A stretch of 64,000 nt of DNA from positions 11,366,501 through 11,430,500 of the forward strand of contig NC_050098.1 in assembly GCF_902167145.1 (NCBI RefSeq). Reading direction: 5' to 3'. The position numbers and the translations under genes are program-made. Below, one piece after another: positions 1 to 10,627 of this stretch (within the stretch, counting starts at the first letter, position 1; each line of letters begins with the position of its first letter). Source of the stretch: Zea mays. Taxonomy: Eukaryota; Streptophyta; Magnoliopsida; Poales; Poaceae. Below the pieces are notes generated by a model that was not told the DNA's origin, did no database searches, and was given only the letters and a program-made list of their open reading frames with translations.

Positions 1-1963
1 TCCAACAGCCACAGACAAGGTTGGGAACAGTCGTAACTCTTACCCGATCTCCTTTGTCTGAAAAACAACAAATAAGCAAGGGTGAGTACAAACGTACTCA
101 GCAGCCCACCTTCACCCGCGGAATGGGGAAATCAGATATAATGCATGGAATATGTGGAGCTCAGGATATTTTGTAGAAACATCAATATTTTATGCAGGGT
201 TGTTTTGTAAAACATTTTGTATTTTGCAAAGCGCATCATCTCCAAAAGGAGCAGGAAGTTTTTCAACATAGAACAAAATCCCCTGGACTAAACCATCCAG
301 GTATCTCAGTAGTTTCCCACTGGTTTTCATTTTCAAAAACAGCTACTGGACTTCCCGTCCACTATAGCTCACGGCTCAACCGTCGGACCTTTTAAAAATC
401 ACTTTTCTCAAAAACACCCTTTTCTAAAAAACAAAACACTAATTGCCATACCACACCAGACTCGTCCATTCCTGTGGACATAGACTATTCGAATAGGTTT
501 GAACTCTGCACAGAGGTGTACACTTTACCCACTAGTCTGGCTCTGCGATCTCATAGCTAGTGAGACCCGAATCCGAATCCCTTTCTTTCCTCGCACGTCC
601 CTACCTTAATGGTTATACCGGAAGGAGTCAGGCCACCGCCATGTCCAAACCGGACAAAACATTCCCCCTCCTTATCCTCCCGGTGCTCCCAGCCTTCATA
701 ACCCTGGGGTTGGACCGTACGAGTTCAGATTGAGTGAGTGCCCATATAGTCTTGAGTGGTTGTACTTATCATGAGTACATGTAATGAAAGATGACAAATC
801 GGTCCTTATACGAGGGGACAGTCCTTCTGCTCACGCCTAAACCAGTTGAGCCATCACCTTAAGCCCTCCCCTAAACCAGGGAGTCCCTTATTATCCCACT
901 CACAAGGTGATAAGGGTGAAACCCCTTCATCATACACATTTTTGAAAAGCATTTTCTTTTGAAAACTCACACCTTTTCTCAAATCATTTGTAACAAATAT
1001 ATCAAGGATTGATTGCGGCAAGCGGCTTGGGTGGCCATAATAACTTGTCTCAAAATCATATCATGCATAAAATAACAGGCTGAGGGTTGTGGTTGAAAAT
1101 CATAGGTAATTTATGCATCAAAGGGATCCAGTGAGCTTGTCGTGCTTATTCGGCGAAGGGGGAAGGGGAGCTCGCGGAACTGGCTTCTAGCTCCACTGCC
1201 TGGCGTAGACTTGCAGATCTAGCCTCCATGAGACGGCACGAATGCTCCGATAACTATGCAACATGAACCAGCAAACATACAAACCAGCAAGTATACCAAC
1301 AAATGTTTAGTATAGTGGTCAGAATAGTGATATATGGATGGGTAGAGTCTTGAGCAGAATCTGTGTCATGTGGTGTTGAGATACTACTAGTGGTGGAGCG
1401 GAGGTGCTTACCAGGAGGGTGGATTGGAGGCGAAGCGACACTATGCGCGTAGCCGGCAGAGCGGAGTAACTGAGTGGGTGGGGTGTTTGCCTTGGCTGAG
1501 GGTGTTGAGCGTGTGTGGAGAGGGAGAGGGTAGCTGGGTGTATGTGGTGTAGCACAGTGAAGTTCACTGTTGGTGAGAATAGAGACGAATGAATCGTCTG
1601 ACTTAATATGAACAGGAGAGTTATAGGCAGAATATGGGACAAGAGTATTTTGGGAGTTTTCTAGAATATGGACCATGCTTCAGGGATGACATGGTTGGAT
1701 AGGGAATAGTTTGATAAGAATTTAGAAATGAGAATTATTGGAATCTGAGTTTGGAAGCCTGGTTCGAAGGAATCTCAAAGTTAAGCGTGCTCAACTTTGA
1801 GAAACCTGGGATGGGTGACCAGATGGGAAGTTCCCTACTGGAAGGAAAATCACAGTCACTGGAGTTTGTTTGACTGGAATATGGGTCTAACTGGTCTTAG
1901 GTGGACTGGACAGCATGATGGATGAGTAGTTGAAATTTGGAGGTGATCGGATGGACGATGAAT
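1..1963 (-). repeat. Element E left (3') LTR, truncated
   Basis: Position 1 aligns with 3405 and similarity continues to about 1963/5382, with scattered substitutions and a small insertion near 4945-4960 of the other copy. The LTR should continue for about 1 kb to a ...GATGCTACA end as the right copy does (18795-19864), but at 1963 the sequence passes straight into internal coding sequence. The start of this LTR (element orientation), its polypurine tract and any further internal DNA have been deleted. No gene is seen in this stretch; the short open frames recur in both LTR copies and are not coding-like. Confidence 0.8.
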
Positions 1964-2237
1964 CTCCTGGATGGGTTAAGAGGGAGCTGATGTTGATGAC
2001 TTCTTCTGGCGGCGACTGATATGGCAGAACGGGGTTGAACTCTTCTTCAAGCGGGACTGGCTCTTGTAGCTCCTCAGAGGGCGACGGTGCTGGCAGGGTG
2101 CTTGTAGCTTCTTCTTTGATCTCATGGGATGGTGCTGGAATCTTCTTCACGGTGAGGGGCTCAAACAACTCTGGCGGGGTTTCTTGGGATGATTCGGGGT
2201 GCTCTTGCTTATTCATAGCCTGAGGGAAGACTGGAAT

Positions 2238-3257
2238 TCATTCCAAGACTATGGCTCCTTTCGGGAGTTCCCAAGCCTTCTTCTCTCCTCCGATAGAGAC
2301 CGGGTGACCTTCAAGAATCTGGGGATCTTCAACTCTCATGGGTTGAACTGGGTTGGATGAAGCGGGTTCTTGGATCCGCAGGGCTCTATGTTGGTTATGG
2401 GTTACCAAGTAGGCCTCCATCAACTTCTGGACATGCTCATCCTTGGCTTGCTTCAGGGCTTCAACAACAATGACTTCACGACTTTCCAAGGCAGCTACAC
2501 GGGCTTGAGCTATGGTGAGATCCACATGGAGCTTACGGTTGAGCTTCTCTGCATCTTCTGCTCGGGCAATCATCTGACGGTGGTGCCGAGCCAAGAAATC
2601 ATATCGTGCATCTAGGGTGAGTAGGTATGCAGTGAGGTACACGACTGAGGGGTTGTCCTCAAGCAGCAGCTGCCCTTCCAATGCACGCATCCTGGCCATC
2701 CAAACTGGACGGTTTCTCTGAAAGGGCGGAAAGAATTTGAGCAGTGTGTCGGCCACTTCTTCTTCATAGATCTGACACAGGGTCCTCAATGCCTTGCGGG
2801 CGATGACTTGGCAGGTGTCTTTGAATCTGTGCCCAGCAGCAGGGACACTCCATTCCACATGGTGCGGACTGGATCCAATGTATACAGTCACGACACACTT
2901 CTCTGTGCCATGCTCGATGAATTCACGACCATCATACTCTGGTTGGCTCCTGATTCCGAGACGGACTATGCATGCTCTCAGCAACTTGGGGAAACCATCT
3001 TCATTCTGGCAAAAGCTGGTTTTGGCAACGCACCTCCATCTGACTTCTGAGAGAAGGAAAGGGGGAAAGCATTTTTGAAATGAAGGGATGAAAGCAAGAA
3101 CTTTTTTAATAAAATAGTTTGGACTCAAAAACTTTTGGATCAGGCTAAGGGCTACGTCCTGCGGCCAACCTAACAGCTCTGATACCACCTGGAGCGCCCC
3201 AGATCCTCTGGGACTCAAATGTGATACAATTACTAGTCCCAGGAGGCTAGTAAACAC
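2238..3257 (-). CDS. Unidentified gag-position ORF of element E
   Basis: I do not recognise this product. The open frame covers the only coding region of element E. Its first ~25 codons are LTR and primer-binding-site sequence, so the true start is further in; no good ATG follows directly. A pyrimidine tract ending in CAG at about 3047-3064 could be a splice acceptor feeding it. The protein is mixed alpha/beta-like, with a Cys-containing segment, then ARKALRTLCQIYEEEV, then a probable coiled coil (about residues 225-290, NRKLHVDL to LMEAYLVTH). It has no zinc knuckle and no protease or RT motifs. One in-frame TGA ends it at 2238; the same frame continues as a Pro/Glu-rich tail to about 1964 (PPELFEPLTVKKIP, PLEEEFNPVLPYQ). 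It may be a divergent gag or a captured host fragment. Confidence 0.45.
   Translation of the reverse strand: MFTSLLGLVIVSHLSPRGSGALQVVSELLGWPQDVALSLIQKFLSPNYFIKKVLAFIPSFQKCFPPFLLSEVRWRCVAKTSFCQNEDGFPKLLRACIVRLGIRSQPEYDGREFIEHGTEKCVVTVYIGSSPHHVEWSVPAAGHRFKDTCQVIARKALRTLCQIYEEEVADTLLKFFPPFQRNRPVWMARMRALEGQLLLEDNPSVVYLTAYLLTLDARYDFLARHHRQMIARAEDAEKLNRKLHVDLTIAQARVAALESREVIVVEALKQAKDEHVQKLMEAYLVTHNQHRALRIQEPASSNPVQPMRVEDPQILEGHPVSIGGEKKAWELPKGAIVLE
3175..3187 (-). other. Element E primer binding site
   Basis: The minus strand reads TGGTATCAGAGCT two bases after the LTR end. This matches the usual plant initiator-methionine tRNA primer site and fixes both the orientation and the inner LTR boundary at 3190. 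Confidence 0.85.
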
Positions 3258-5387
3258 ATTTATACATCAGATGATTCTAGATCTGCTTAAACGAGACAAA
3301 CCTATAAAGGTGGCGATCAACTTTAAGAGTTGGTCCACAACTCGGGACATATCATCAGAGTAGGGCTGAAGCAGCCCGATATACGCAGCGAAGCAAATCA
3401 GCGGTCCAACAGCCACAGGCAAGGTTGGGAACAGTCGTAACTCTTACCCGATCTCCTTTGTCTGAAAAACAACAAATAAGCAAGGGTGAGTACAAACGTA
3501 CTCAGCAGCCCACCTTCACCCGCGGAATGGGGAAATCAGATATAATGCATGGAATATGTGGAGCTCAGGATATTTTGCAGAAACAACAATATTTTATGCA
3601 GGGTTGTTTTGTAAAACATTTTGTATTTTGCAAAGCGCATCCTCTCCAAAAGGAGCAGGAAGTTTTTCAACATAGAACAAAATCCCCTGAACTAAACCAT
3701 CCAGGTATCTCAGTAGTTTCCCACTGGTTTTCATTTTCAAAAACAGCTACTGGACTTCCCGTCCACCATAGCTCACGGCTCAACCGTCGGACCTTTTAAA
3801 AATCACTTTTCTCAAAAGCACCCTTTTTTTGAAAACAAAACACTAATTGCCATACCACACCAGACTCGTCCATTCATGTGGACACAGACTATTCGAATAG
3901 GTTTGAACTCTCGTAGATGTGTACACTTTACCCACTAGTCTGGCTCTGCGATCTCATAGCTAGTGAGACCCGAATCCGAATCTCTTTCTTTTCTCGCACG
4001 TCCCTACCTTAACGGTTATACCGGAAGGAGTCAGGCCACCGCCATGTCCAAACCAAACAAAACATTCCCCCTCCTTATCCTCCCGGTGCTCCCCAGCCTT
4101 CATAACCCTGGGTTGGACCGTACGAGTTCAGATTAAGTGACTGCCCACACAGTTTCGAGTGGTTGTACTTATCATGAGTACAGGTATTGAAAGATGACAA
4201 ACCGGTCCTTATACGAGGGGACAATCCTTCTGCTCACGCCTAAACTAGCTGAGCCATCACCTTAGGCCCTCCCCTAAACCAGGGAGTCCCTGATTATCCC
4301 ACTTACAAGGTGATAAGGGTGAAAACCCTTCATCATACACATTTTGAAAAGCATTTTCTTTTGAAAACTCACACCTTTTCTCAAATCATTTGTAACAAAT
4401 ATATTAAGGATTGATTGCGGCAAGCGGCTTGGGTGGCCATAATAACTTGTCTCAAAATCATATCATGCATAAAATAATAGGCTGAGGGTTGTGGTTGAAA
4501 AATCATAGGTAATTTATGCATCAAAGGGATCCAGTGAGCTTGTCGTGCTTATTCGACGAAGGGGGAAGGGGAGCTCGCGGAACTGGCTTCTAGCTCCACT
4601 GCATGGCGTAGATTTGCAGATCTGGCCTCCACGAGACGGCACGAATGCTCCGATAACTATGCAACATGAACCAGCAAACATACAAACCAGCAAGTATAGC
4701 AACAAATGTTTAGTATAGTGGTCAGAATTGTGATATATGGATGGGTAGAGTCTTGAGCAGAATCTGTGTCATGTGGAGTTGAGATACTACTAGTGGTGGA
4801 GCGGAGGTGCTTACCAGGAGGGTGGATTGGAGGCGAAGCGACACTATGCGCGTAGCCGGCAGAGCGGAGTAACTGAGTGGGTGGGGTGTTTGCCTTGGCT
4901 GAGGGTGTTGAGTGTGTGTGGAGAGGGAGAGGGTAGCTGGGTGTAATTATAGATGGGTGTATGTGGTGTAGCACAGTGAAGTTCACTGTTGGTGAGAATA
5001 ACGACGAATGAATCGTTTGACTTAGTATGAACAAGAGAGTTATAGGCAGAATATGGGACAAGAGTATTTTGGGAGTTTTCTAGAATATGGACCATGCTTA
5101 AGGGATGACATGGTTGGATAGGGAATAGTTTGATAAGAATTTAGAAATGAGAATTATTGGAATCTGAGTTTGGAAGCCTGGTTCGAAGGAATCTCAAAGT
5201 TAAGCGTGCTCAACTTGGAGAAACCTTTGATGGGTGACCAGATGGAAAGTTCCCTACTGGAAGGAAAATCACAATCACCAGAGTTCGTATGACTGGAATA
5301 TGGGTCTGACTGGTCATAGGTGGACTGGACAGCATGATGGATGAGTAGTTGAAATTTGGGGGTGATCGGATGAACGATGAATAGTAA
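3190..5387 (-). repeat. Element E right (5') LTR, inner part
   Basis: This is the U5-side 2.2 kb of the 5' LTR. It starts TGGAGCGCCCC next to the primer site and is interrupted at 5387 by Huck, whose TSD AGTAA occupies 5383-5387. It matches 1-1963. No gene is seen. Confidence 0.85.
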
Positions 5388-6997
5388 TGTCGGCGTTTCG
5401 AGACCGGGGGGTCCTGAGCCGACGAGTGAAATGTCGCCGCGTGCCCCAGCCCAGATGGGTCGGCGCGAGACGGAGCGCGAAGGGGGGAAAGGAGACGGGC
5501 GTGAGAGGTGGAAATCCCGCGGCCTTCGTGTTCGTCCCGCGCCCAGGTCGGGTGCGCTTGCAGTAGGGGGTTACAAGCGTCCACGCGGGAGGGGGAGCGA
5601 GCGGCCTCATGCGAGCACCTGTCCCGTCCTCTTCCCCGCGCGGCCAACCCTCTCTAAGAGGGCCCTGGTCCTTCCTTTTATAGGCGCAAGGAGAGGATCC
5701 AGGTGTACAATGGGGGTGTAGCAGAGTGCTAACGTGTCTAGCGGAGGAGAGCTAGCACCCTAAGTACATGCCATCGTGGCAGCCGGAGAGGTTTTGGCAC
5801 CCGGTTCGTGTGGTGTCGTGGCCGTCGGAGGAGCGCTAGAGCCTGGTGGAAGGACAGCTGTCGGGGCTGTCGAGTCCTAGCTGACGTCCTCTTGCTTCCG
5901 TAAGGGGGCTGAGAGCCACCGTCGTCATAGAGCGTGCGGGACGCCATCATTACTTGTCTGGCGGAGCGAGCCAGATGGGACGCCGGTCTTGTTCCCCGTA
6001 GCCTGAGTCAGCTTGGGGTAGGGTAATGATGGCGCCTCCTGTCGACGTGGCCGGTCTGTGGTGCCCTAGGTTGGGCGATGTGGAGGCTCCTCCGAGGTCG
6101 AGGTCGAGTCTGTCTTCCGTGGCCGAGGTCGAGTCCGAGCCCCTGGGTCGGGCGAGGCGGAGACCGTCGGCTGAGGCCAGGGCTGAGTCTGAGCCCTGGG
6201 GTCGGGCGAAGCGGAGTTCCTCGTCTTCAGGGGCTAAGCCCGAGTCCGAGCCCTGGGTCGGGCGGAGCGGAGTTCGCCGTCTTCAGGGGCTGAGCCCGAG
6301 TCCGAGCCCTGGGTCGGGCGGAGCGGAGTTCGCCGTCTTCAAGGGCTGAGCCCGAGTCCGAGCCCTGGGTCGGGCGGAGCGGAGTTCGCCGTCTTCCGGG
6401 ACTGAGCCCAATTCCGAGCCCTGGGTCGGGCGGAGCGGAGTTCGCCGTCTTCCGGGGCTGAGCCCGAGCCCGAGCCCTGGGTCGGGCGAAGCAGAGTTTC
6501 CTATGGTGCCTGAGGCCGGGCCTGACTGCCTGTCAGCCTCACTCTGTCGAGTGGCACAGCAGTCGGAGCGGCGCACACGGCGCTGTCCTTCTGTCAGGCC
6601 GGTTAGTGGAGCGGCGAGGTGACTGCGGTCACTTCGGCTCTGTCGACTGGAGGGCGTGCGTCAGAATAAAGGTGTCAGGCCACCTTTGCATTAAATGCCC
6701 CTGCGATTTGGTCGGTTGGTGTGGCGACTTGGCCAGGGTTGCTTCTTGGCGAAGACTGGGCCTCGGGCGAGCCGGAAGTATGTTCGTCGCTGGAGGGGGG
6801 CCTCGGGCGAGACGTAGATCCTCCGGGGTCGGCTGCCCTTGCCCGAGGCTAGGCTCGGGCGAGGCGTGATCGAGTCCCTCGAATGGACTGATCTTTGACT
6901 TAGTCGCACCCATCAGGCCTTTGCAGCTTTGTGCTGATGGGGGTTACCAGCTGAGAATTAGGAGCCCTGAGGGTACCCCTAATTATGGTCCCCGACA
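5388..6997 (-). repeat. Huck 3' LTR (1610 bp)
   Basis: Pairs with 17129-18794. A TATA motif (TTTTATA on plus) lies about 290 bp from its inner end at ~5677-5683. It carries six copies of a 56-bp unit at about 6190-6500, against seven in the partner, which accounts for the 56-bp length difference between the LTRs. Confidence 0.95.
6190..6500 (-). repeat. 56-bp tandem repeat in Huck 3' LTR (6 copies)
   Basis: The plus strand repeats GAGCCCTGGGTCGGGCGGAG followed by a CGGAGTTCGCCGTCTTC segment and GGGGCTGAGCCCGAGTCC, every 56 bp. Units near the edges are more divergent than central ones, as expected from slippage or unequal exchange. Confidence 0.9.
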
Positions 6998-7012
6998 GTA
7001 GCCCCCGAGCCT
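6998..7012 (-). other. Huck polypurine tract
   Basis: The minus strand reads GGCTCGGGGGCTAC directly before the 3' LTR, the expected position for plus-strand DNA priming. Confidence 0.7.
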
Positions 7013-10000
7013 CGAAGGAAGTGTTAATACTCGCTTGGAGGCTTTCGTCGCACTTTTTTGCAAGGGGACCAGCCTTTCTCGGTGGCGTTTTGATCCGGTG
7101 GGTGCGCGTGAGCGCACCCGCCGGGTGTAGCCCCCGAGGCCTCGGATGAGTGGTTTGACTCCTCCGAGGTCTTAATGCCTCATGCAATGCTTTAGCTGGT
7201 CTGGTTATTCCCTCATGCGAGCTGGTCGTAGCCCGGGTGCACGGTCGGGCCCCAAGTTCTCGGGCTGGTATGTTGACGCTATCAACAATTTGGCTGGAGC
7301 CGGGTTTGCGAGAGCAGCCCCCGAGCCTCTGCATAGGGCGAGAGGACGATCAAGGACAGACTCGACTTTTCTACATACGCCTATGCGTCGCCTTTCCACA
7401 AGGAGGAGGGGGGAGAGCGCCATGTTGCCCTCGGAGGGCGCCGAACATGGTGTCTCCGGTGAGCTGCTGGCGGGTAATCCGAGTGGACGCCCGTGCCCCA
7501 TTTGTTAGGGGTCGGCTAGAGGCCCGGAGGCACGCCCAAAAGTACCTGCGGGTGATCTGCCGGACCCGGTCCCCTGTCGACGGGGTCCGAGGGCTCGATG
7601 CCTCCCTCTGATGGGATTCCGTTACAAGATCGTTCCCGCTGGTCTCGGAAATGTCCTAGGGTACCTCGAGAGCGTAGCCCAAGCCTCGGTTATGTATCGA
7701 ACGTACCCATGGTCATCCCTCGCTCTGTGTCGGAGGCGGCTGTGAACCTTTCGAGGGCCTGCCTACGAACCCCTGATCAGTAGTGGGCGCGGAGCCCGAG
7801 TAGCCTGAGGCGGCCGTTGAACCCTTCCGAGGGGCCGGCCTTTGAACCTCTAACTAGTAGTGGGTGTAGAGCCCACGCGCTCTGAGGCGGCTGTTAAACC
7901 CCTCCGAGGGGCCAGCCTTCGAACCTCTGATCAGTAGGGAGGCTCGGAGCCTGTTTCCTTCACGGAGAAGGATCCTTTTCGGGGTATCCCCCTTTCCGGT
8001 CCCTGTTGTAAGAGAGAGAAAGAGGAAAAGGAAAAGGATACGAAATCGAATGACGTGGCGTACCTTTTTTGACGCGGTCATTATGGCGAAGGCGAAGCGT
8101 CGCTCGCTTCCCCTACTAGAGGCGCCGCTTGTCCCGCCGCGGAGTTAATGCGACGGGGCGAGTGGTTAGCGGGGCGGCCATTGTGCGTGCGCGAGCCGTT
8201 CGAGGAACGGAACACGAGCGCGCCTTCTTCACGCCGTGAGAGAGGTTTCTCTCGCTGCCCCTGGATGGGACGTGAGCTTGGCTGACGACGTGACCGCTGC
8301 TCCTGCCCGCCTGCCACCGCCATTACTGCCGGCCCATTTTTGGCCGTATTGACTGTCGCGCCAGGCTGGCGCTGCTGGGTCGTGTGCGAGGTTGCCTCGA
8401 GTCGTGGTACTGGTTCCGCAGTCGAGGAGGCGTGGTAGTGGTGCGAGTGGCGGTGCAGTTGCTTGCACGTAGCAACCGGCGTGCCGGTTGCATGACGCGT
8501 GGGCGTGGGCCCCCATGCTGGGTGCGTTGGAAGTCGGAGGGGCGCGCCCACTTGGCGCGGTTGCATGCCGCCTGCATGGCTGCCCGCCCTTTCGCCCGCT
8601 GGTCTGGGCGAAAGTGGAGGAATGCTCGTAACCGCTGGGCGATTGTATGCACCGCGCGCGGCGGTTTGGCTTCTTCTGCTCTGGGCCAGCTTGCATGACG
8701 CGTGGGACCCAGCCCCCGCGCCGTAGGGGGAGGAACTTGGAGCGTGTTGGAGAAGACTCAGCCCACGACGGCTGGGGACGCATGTAGGGAGAGTCGCCTT
8801 TAAAAGGAGGGTGAACCCCTTGAAAGGCGACCATGTCTTCGCGCTCCCTTATGCATCGTGTCTTTCCACCTTCCGAGCCCCCGGATGGGGGACACCCACA
8901 ATCCTTCCGCCTTGTCGTTGGAGGAACGCAACCCTATGGGAGTTGGTACCTTTCAGCCATCGTTCGGCTTCAAGGATTTTCATCACGCGGCCCGCTCTTT
9001 GGCTTTGATGGCTGGTTCATGTCCCTTGAGCGGGGACGCGACGAGAGCCTTCCGGTGGCCGCGTTCGCCCTGGGACCATGGCTGCTGCTGCAGAGGTCGC
9101 TGGCGAGTCGCCCGGAACTCGTCGCCCTGCAGGCTCCCCGGTGTGGAGGTTGTTCATACCCGCGGGGACGGAACCGGAGTTCCGTTTGTAATGGCACCTT
9201 GAATGCCGGTCTTTTGTTCATTGTGGCTGTCGGGGCCTGAACGTGTATGTATTTTTGGTGCGGAGCCGTGTTTTTTCCTCATTTTCGAGCACTAAGACTC
9301 GCCTGTTAGTTGTCTGAACCGCTTCACCAAGCGTGAGTCGCCCCGTGCAAAGATGACGAGTGAGGTATCCGTATCCCGGAGGCGTAGGAGTCCCTCGGCT
9401 CGGTCGGCCTTGTTGTCCGAGGCTTCTCTTGCTTAGTTAAAGGAACCCCTCGGCCGCTCTTCGATGAGCCGAGGCCAGGGGTAGCGGTGTCAGCACGGAC
9501 AGAGGCAGAGTTGGCTCGAAAAGAAGACTGGGTCGGCCGGAGCCTGGCTGGGTCGTCCGTTAGCGGGACCGACGCCGGAGTTGATCTGCTGAGGCCTCGG
9601 GTCGGGCGGAAGTCTTCGGGGGACAGCTGGCCGAGGCCTCGGGGTGACCAGCCGAGCCGCCTGCTCGAGCCGGATTCTTGGAGAAGACCCTGGCGGCGAC
9701 GGCCCGGGCGTGATGATGACGTCGTCCTTCAAAGTGGAGATCCTTGGACCGTGTCACCGTCCGAGGCTAGGTCGGACCCCACCGAAGGTGTAGTCGACGC
9801 CGAGGGTGCTGCTGCTCCCTTCAACTGCCAAGATCTGAGCCTGCAGGATCGGATTATCTTGTAGTGTGTGTTTTCTGCGGCCGCCGAGGCCCAAACACAC
9901 TATCGCCGTGTTGTAAAGCTGCGCTTCTTTTCCTCTTGTTTCGAGTATCTGGACTTTTTTGTCGGTAACAGAATTGTTTGTGTGAGCGAGAGTTGCTTTT

Positions 10001-10540
10001 CACGGAACGTGATGAGTGAGGTATCCGTATCCCGGAGGCGTAGGAATCCCTCGGCTCGGTCGGCCTTGCCGCTTACGCGTACTCTTGCCCGTCCATAGGG
10101 TTCTGTCACCGATGTAGTCGAGAAGGCCCGAAGAATCGCTTCGGCAGAGGAGCTTTCGAGCGTGAAGACTTGTTCGGTCCGCGGAATCACTTATCCGAAC
10201 GCGAGTTACTTATCGCAGAAGGTGATGAGTGAGGTATCCATATCCCGGAGGCATAGGAGTCCCTCGGCTCGGTCAGCCTTGGCTGCTTACGTGTACTCCG
10301 TCGTTTTCAGGATCCACTTTCGAAGTAGTCGAAAAGCACGAAAGACATTCTCGCAGAAAGGATCTTTTTTCGAGGAAAATTTCACGCAGAGGGGGTTCCC
10401 CCTTTTAGCCCCCGAGGGAGGGTCGGGCTTTGCCGAGGCAAGGCTGACCCTTCCTTGATGACTAAACTTTGCGTGGGAACGAGGTATGCGAACAACTTGA
10501 AAGCATCTTAAGGGTAGAAGCGACGTAGCTGTTGGATGTT
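7013..10540 (-). other. Huck region between pol and 3' LTR, no sense gene
   Basis: About 3.5 kb with no convincing sense-strand gene. It holds three ~75-bp imperfect tandem units at 7733-7940 (GAGGCGGCTGT...GAACC) and three dispersed ~58-bp direct repeats at 9358-9411, 10011-10068 and 10223-10280 (GAGTGAGGTATCCGTATCC...). A plus-strand open frame at 8833-9240 is listed separately. The many other short open frames on both strands are expected from the high GC content. Confidence 0.6.
8833..9240 (+). CDS. Possible antisense ORF in Huck (135 aa)
   Basis: An open frame opposite to gag-pol, starting MSSRSLMHRVFPPSEPPDGG and ending LLFIVAVGA. I do not recognise a domain. Tat-lineage elements are known to carry an extra, often antisense, ORF between pol and the 3' LTR, and this one lies in that position. 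A TATA-like TTTAAAAG sits at 8799-8806, only 27 bp before the ATG, which is too close for a normal 5' leader. Two other plus frames are also open across parts of 8811-9202, so high GC content could explain it. Confidence 0.35.
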   Translation: MSSRSLMHRVFPPSEPPDGGHPQSFRLVVGGTQPYGSWYLSAIVRLQGFSSRGPLFGFDGWFMSLERGRDESLPVAAFALGPWLLLQRSLASRPELVALQAPRCGGCSYPRGRNRSSVCNGTLNAGLLFIVAVGA

Positions 10541-10627
10541 CCAAGCGTTGCTGTAGACCTCGCCTTGACTGTTGGCCAGCTTGTACGTTCCGGGCTTCAG
10601 AACTTTGGCGATGACGAACGGCCCTTC

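Noticed and set aside
7182..7611. Overlapping open frames in the Huck non-coding region
   Set aside because: Open on both strands, no motif, no supporting signals; attributed to base composition.
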